Shown here: positions 59,755-64,000 of the stretch, one piece after another | Numbering within the stretch: the stretch's first letter is position 1 | How the letters are laid out: each line of letters opens with the position of its first letter | From: Hepsetus odoe | Taxonomy: Eukaryota > Chordata > Actinopteri > Characiformes > Hepsetidae | Assembly (NCBI GenBank): GCA_017165825.1 | Contig: CM029370.1 | Location: 12,587,708-12,651,707, forward strand | Reading direction: 5' to 3' | DNA length: 64,000 nt | Program-made: the position numbers and the translations under genes | Notes under the pieces: model-generated | The model's input: the letters and a program-made list of their open reading frames with translations, nothing else | What the model was told of the DNA's origin: nothing | The model's database searches: none

Positions 59755-59870
59755 AAAATGATTCAAGCTCCACAATCTCTTCAGACAGAAACTGTTTCAA
59801 ATGCCTCAACTAAAATAATTCAATATGAAAAACAGAGATAACATGTGAACTATTGTTTTTAGCTGATCCA

Positions 59871-59891
59871 TGTGTATGTGTGTGTGTGTCC

Positions 59892-59926
<35 letters not shown>

Positions 59927-59937
59927 TGAGTGTGTGT
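59871..59937. repeat. (TG)n microsatellite
   Basis: TG units with CCGTGCG and TTTGTGAG interruptions. Confidence 0.5.
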
Positions 59938-60397
59938 TTTTGCAGATTTATGTGATCCCATAAAATGTAGAAAGCAAACTACTATATTTTAAGTGTTTAT
60001 TCTTGTCTGAAAAGTTATCTTTTTTTAAAATAAATTCATTATTTTTTTATTAAAAAAATAAATAAATATAAACTGTGGTTTTACATAATATACACCCTTT
60101 GAGTATGAAAGGATGACAAACTGAATGGAAACTAAGTGTAACAGGAGTTGCTACTGATGATCTATTTTTACAGACAGTGATTTTAAGGAACCAAAAGTAA
60201 CGGCAGCCTTGTATCCATTCAGATATTCAGAAGCGTCGAGGCACTGATGTAAAGCCTCCATAAATAAACCACACAGGGTCACTGAAGCAAGGGCACTGAA
60301 GCCCAGTGGGATGCAATATGAGCCTTAGGCTAAGTGTTTACCACAGAGATAATAAAAGACATCTCCCAAGCCTACCCCTGGTATAAAGACCCCAACC

Positions 60398-60399
<2 letters not shown>

Positions 60400-60455
<56 letters not shown>
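60400..60455. repeat. (GA)n microsatellite
   Basis: About 28 uninterrupted GA units. The Arg-Glu repeat frame through it is not a gene. Confidence 0.5.
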
Positions 60456-60457
<2 letters not shown>

Positions 60458-61743
60458 CTAGTTATTCAACTCCTCATCAAAATAAACCTCTACACATGTT
60501 TGTAAGATCATGCTCTGTCCATATTAGGGCTGTAATATGACAATATTCATCAGTATTGAGATAAATTGCATCGCAATATTCTTCTCTGAGTGTATCGTGA
60601 TATCCTCAGGGGCTAAAGAACACTGACCGGCTTCGTGTTTTGTTGCAAAGGGAATACATTTAGTCCTGTTAATCTGAATTAAGTGCCAGTCAGTCTGTGA
60701 GATGTTGATGAAATGCATTGTATTCACATAATTTTGGGACTTTGGTTTTTTCTTTTCCATTTAAACAGGTTTTAAGACAAAATAAACATCATGGAATATC
60801 TTGTGATGTAAATATTTATTGAAGTATTAAATTTTTCCCACATCATCTACCCCTAGAACACACTGTATCAACATTAATCCAATGTCATTAATAAAATACA
60901 AGAGTGGATGAAGAAGCTTCTTTAACTTTAACTTCAGCACTGACAAGTTTGAAATTGTTGCTAAAATGCTACAGATAAATGAAGGAAACATCTGCAAATA
61001 TGAGACCACACTGCTAAGCGCTTTTGTTGGAATGTCCTTGCAAATGGTCTGAACTACTGTCAGGTGACTCTGTTCAGCTGCATGCAAGCATCTGGCAGCT
61101 GGACTGATCTCCATATGATGTGACATGTTTGTCATGAAAAGGAGTTTAGACACTGCTGATGTAGTCAGTGTAAGGGCAGTACTGCTAACAAACAGCCATG
61201 TTCAAGTCACTATATTATGGTCCAAAACAAGCCTCAAGAAACCTTGCTTCAAAAATCATGTTTTTCTGGAGGTGTTCATTTACTGGATAAACCAACAGGC
61301 TATTAAGGTATCAAACTTTCTATCCATATTTTGAACCAATCAGCCTTGCTCTATTTTGCAGTTATACTGGGTCTGTTTAAGTCCAGCTTTCTTCATAAAT
61401 CACTGCATAATAAATTAATTCTTATTGTGAAACAGTTAATTATGGAGAAACTTACCCTAGCCATAATTGTACCTTTCTACCCAGAATGGTTAATGGTCTA
61501 GAAAAATAAATGAATAAATAAAAACTTTCTATAAACCAATTATGTTCTAGGCAGTGCATGTATCTGTAACAGGACCTTGATATCTGGCTTCATAAACGTC
61601 ACAAAAATAAAGATTTATGTTCTAATTTGTTGACCTTGCCTCTTTTAAAAAGCAGTCTGTGCTGAAATGCTCCTTATATCTTCATTATAGCTTGGTTAAG
61701 GCTATACTGCAGGTTGAGTAGACAATGCACTGGTTTTAGTTAT
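60456..61743. other. Intronic sequence, nothing recognised
   Basis: AT-rich unique sequence. A minus ORF at 60827-61153 (108 codons) has hydrophobic C-terminal residues but no recognised family. Confidence 0.5.
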
Positions 61744-61810
61744 CCAGTCCCTGTGGCCAATATATGCAAATTTCACTGCTTAATTTGCATATATAGGCCA
61801 CAAGAACTGG
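61744..61810. repeat. Long hairpin with paired octamer motifs
   Basis: A 29-base arm (61744-61772) and its complement (61782-61810) match at 26 positions around a nine-base loop. Each arm holds an octamer, ATGCAAAT in one and ATTTGCAT in the other, the POU-factor binding sequence. It sits about 330 bp from a cnih3 exon, inside the large intron. It may be a small palindromic transposon remnant, a precursor-like RNA hairpin, or a regulatory element. Confidence 0.5.
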
Positions 61811-62143
61811 AGGGACAGCATCTGAAACTCAAACAGTGTTGGTGAACTATATTAAACCTATGTTATTATAAGTCAAAGCCCATCAATGTGCAACTCAAGT
61901 GCAATTTATGTCTGTATCTCTAACTCAAGATCCAATTTCCACATAATTTTCTACCTTATAAATCAAAGGTCAGAAGGAGTTCAGCTTTTTAAATTCACAA
62001 TATAATGTACAATTAGCAGATTCTGACTTTCAGTTAAATTTTTATCTTACTGAATATGTCTGCCATTTACAGACAAAAAGTAGGTAAGGACTATTATAGG
62101 ATCAGGGTGAATTAAAGCTTTGTGTAAACTGAATGCTCCTTAC

Positions 62144-62191
62144 CTTTCGGAGAAGGCAGCATATCCTCTCAATGTTCCGAAGTCTTTCACG
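62144..62191 (-). CDS. cnih3: cnih3 exon, 16-codon CNIH2/3-specific insert
   Basis: On the minus strand the 48-nt exon is bounded by a pyrimidine-rich tract ending CGACAG and a donor GTAAGG. It reads RERLRNIERICCLLRK, phase 0 on both sides, corresponding to about residues 51-66 of CNIH3. This cytosolic insert distinguishes the AMPA-receptor-modulating cornichons CNIH2/3 from CNIH1 and CNIH4. It is too short for an ORF finder. It is followed by a roughly 32-kb intron. The family assignment is very firm; CNIH3 rather than CNIH2 rests mostly on the next exon. Confidence 0.5.
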
Positions 62192-62677
62192 CTGTCGAGA
62201 GAAACAAGGAACTGTTAAATCCTCCAGAACATTCATTTCAAACTGCTGATCCCAAGCACAATACCTTCACCGTGACCTGATGATCTTTAGCTGCCTAAGC
62301 CCTGATGTGACTGCCTACCAGAATAAGGAGTGGAGTTAATTTTTTGAAGGCGTATTGTCTCTGTAAATAGCCATGACCTTCAAGTAAATTTTGGGGTTAG
62401 ACAATGGATTGTGCGTTTTTATGTTGAGCAAAAGAAATGCAGCATTAAAGCATTGTTACTGCCTTTTTCTAGGTTTTCAAAATACATTTACATTTAATAG
62501 AAAATTCCAGCTCCCTTTTACTTTGTTTGAATATTTTATGATCAACAGAACAATAAAATTGGCCCAAAATGGCTTTTCTGAACATTCCTGGGTTGCAAGC
62601 ATACACGTAACTGAGTGTGTGTGTGTGCATGCAAGCGTGCGTATGTGTTAGTGTGTATGTGTGTGTGTGTATGTGTG

Positions 62678-62717
<40 letters not shown>

Positions 62718-63940
62718 CTATGTCAGCCTAACCCAAAGCACTTGTCTGCTTTAGCTTTTGGCCTTTTCTTTCTGGCAGAATTACAAAGTGGTACACACTG
62801 GCAAGGACATGGAGGAACATATTTAGAAAAACAACTGCCAGGCGGAACAATCGTCGGGCCCAGTTCCTGACTGGCTTCTTAAAATTGCATCTGGTGATTA
62901 CAGCAAAACCCATCCATGTGTTAATTACTGTGTGGTCATTTTGGGCTGGTTATTAAGCAATTTTTTTATTTTTTTGGACTGTACTGAGGAGTATGCTGAA
63001 GAGTCACGCTTTCGGAAACTAATTTTATGGGCTGGTACCAATTTGGTACAGAACGAACTACACTGTGCTTATGAGGCCTGAGCACATAAGTGATTTATAT
63101 CTATCATTTTAAAATCACTATGATGATAGCACCACAATTACATATATAAACCAAAAAAATGTTCAGGAACATAAAATAGCCTGTAAATTATATTTAAAAG
63201 TAGTGTTTGATATAAACTTTGCATTTTAGATACTAAAGCACACAGTGCTTGTTACCAGCTACTACAACAATTACTTGGTAATTATACAGTATTTACAAAA
63301 CAATACTTGCTTCCCTTAATACACATGAGAAATACAAGGGAATACAGGCAGTAATTATTAATTATATATTGCATTATGTAAGCATGTAAAAATATTAGAT
63401 CTTTAACATACAAATTTTAGTGACACACATTTTATGAATTACATAAATAATTTTCTATTAAATACTTACAGGAAAAATAAAACACTAACAGTAAATACAT
63501 ACTATTCCATCTATTCTCTAATACACAAAATTAGTTTGCAGTATAATACATGTGTAACAGAAATCACAGCTGCTTGTAAGTAAATTCATATGAAAGTATG
63601 TAAAAAAATGGGGGTTGTAGACCTGAAAGCACATGGATGTGATGCTCTTGGAAGCATTTTAGAGGAATAAATAATCAGAATATATCATACACTTTTGATT
63701 GTTGACCATTAAAAAAAAAATCCTCACTAAAGGGGGGAGTTCATCCAGGTTGATACATTATTCAAGCTGGTGGCCCAATGCTTCTAAATAATGTACTGCA
63801 ATCCATTGTAACACCAGCAAGAGGCACACGCATGTCTTAGGTAACACCTTTGTGGAACAAAGTGCATATCCTCTACTGTAAAAAGGATTGTTCAAGGACA
63901 CCCCTTTTTGACAGAGAACTTGTGTTTTGTACACACATTT
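62192..63940. other. Intron upstream of the 16-codon cnih3 exon
   Basis: No exon for the preceding part of cornichon (IIAFDEL-type codons) was found before the window end. Contains the TG microsatellite at 62614-62716. The rest is AT-rich. Confidence 0.5.
62614..62716. repeat. (TG)n microsatellite, interrupted
   Basis: TG units with CATGCAAGCG and TATG interruptions. Confidence 0.5.
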
Positions 63941-64000
63941 ACATTTACATTCAGAATAGGTTGGCAGTCATTTATCCATGCTCCTCTAACAAAAACAAAA
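63941..64000 (-). mobile_element. Possible V-SINE tail at window edge
   Basis: ACATTTACATTTACATTCAG followed by GTTGGCAGTCATTTATCC resembles the start of the minus-strand V-SINE at 16977. It is cut by the window end and diverged. Weak call. Confidence 0.5.

Larger units (their letters stand above)
23826..62191 (-). other. cnih3: cnih3-like gene, partial (three exons, two introns)
   Basis: This is the visible part of a minus-strand cornichon gene. Exons in transcript order are 62191-62144, 30012-29900 and 23969-23826. All have AG acceptors and GT donors, and the phases agree (phase 0, then phase 2). Cornichons are small multi-pass membrane proteins of the early secretory pathway. CNIH2/3 also act as auxiliary subunits of AMPA-type glutamate receptors, raising surface expression and slowing deactivation. 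The 16-residue exon RERLRNIERICCLLRK is typical of CNIH2/3 and absent from CNIH1. The motif CAQEWLT favours CNIH3, since CNIH2 has CAAEW. Exons for about residues 1-50 lie past the window end, and the last ~9 codons were not located. The first intron seen is about 32.1 kb and repeat-rich; the second is about 5.9 kb. Confidence 0.5.

Noticed and set aside
60334..60540. Arg-Glu repeat ORF
   Set aside because: Translation of a GA microsatellite.
62391..62870. Plus ORFs at 62391-62651 and 62661-62870
   Set aside because: They run into a TG microsatellite and show no family motifs.

Overview
The window reads as teleost (ray-finned fish) nuclear DNA: AT-rich, full of dinucleotide microsatellites, and packed with fish-type transposable elements (RTE-type LINEs, an L2-like LINE, a second APE-type LINE, Tc1-like transposons, tRNA-derived SINEs, V-SINE-like copies, a solo LTR). 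No bacterial, organellar or viral gene layout is present. Nearly all the ORFs are decayed transposon pieces or chance frames.

One host gene is recognised, on the minus strand: a cornichon family AMPA-receptor auxiliary subunit/cargo receptor, best matched to CNIH3. Three exons with consensus splice sites and consistent phases were found: 62144-62191 (16 codons, the insert typical of CNIH2/3), 29900-30012 (37 codons plus 2 nt) and 23826-23969 (47 codons plus flanking partial codons). Together they cover about residues 51-151 of a 160-residue protein. The first two exons must lie beyond 64000. The last short coding exon (about nine residues) was not found below 23826. The introns are about 32.1 kb and 5.9 kb, and most repeats here are intronic.

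Layout: 1-23.8 kb lies downstream of the last visible exon. It holds RTE LINE copies (1445-3545, 6815-9620, 12645-13960), a V-SINE and long unique AT-rich stretches. 23.8-30 kb holds two cnih3 exons, a decayed Tc1-like element, a V-SINE and small repeats. 30-62 kb is the large intron and a transposon graveyard: a Tc1 inserted into another Tc1 (33049-35770), an RTE copy (35790-37150), an L2-like LINE (38130-39810), a GC-rich 3.3-kb APE-type LINE (44184-47486), an RTE copy with a 5' inversion (50504-51834), a solo LTR with a 5-bp target duplication (53076-53454), and several copies of one tRNA-derived SINE. The third exon sits near 62.15 kb.

I do not see a new multi-gene system. The most interesting signals are: a 16-bp palindrome over a cnih3 5' splice site, where failure to splice would add one residue and a stop; a hairpin with paired octamer motifs in the large intron; the twin-priming scar; a shared catalytic-box change in two RTE copies; and the nested Tc1 elements. 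All calls rest on reading the sequence and recalled family features; no search was run.
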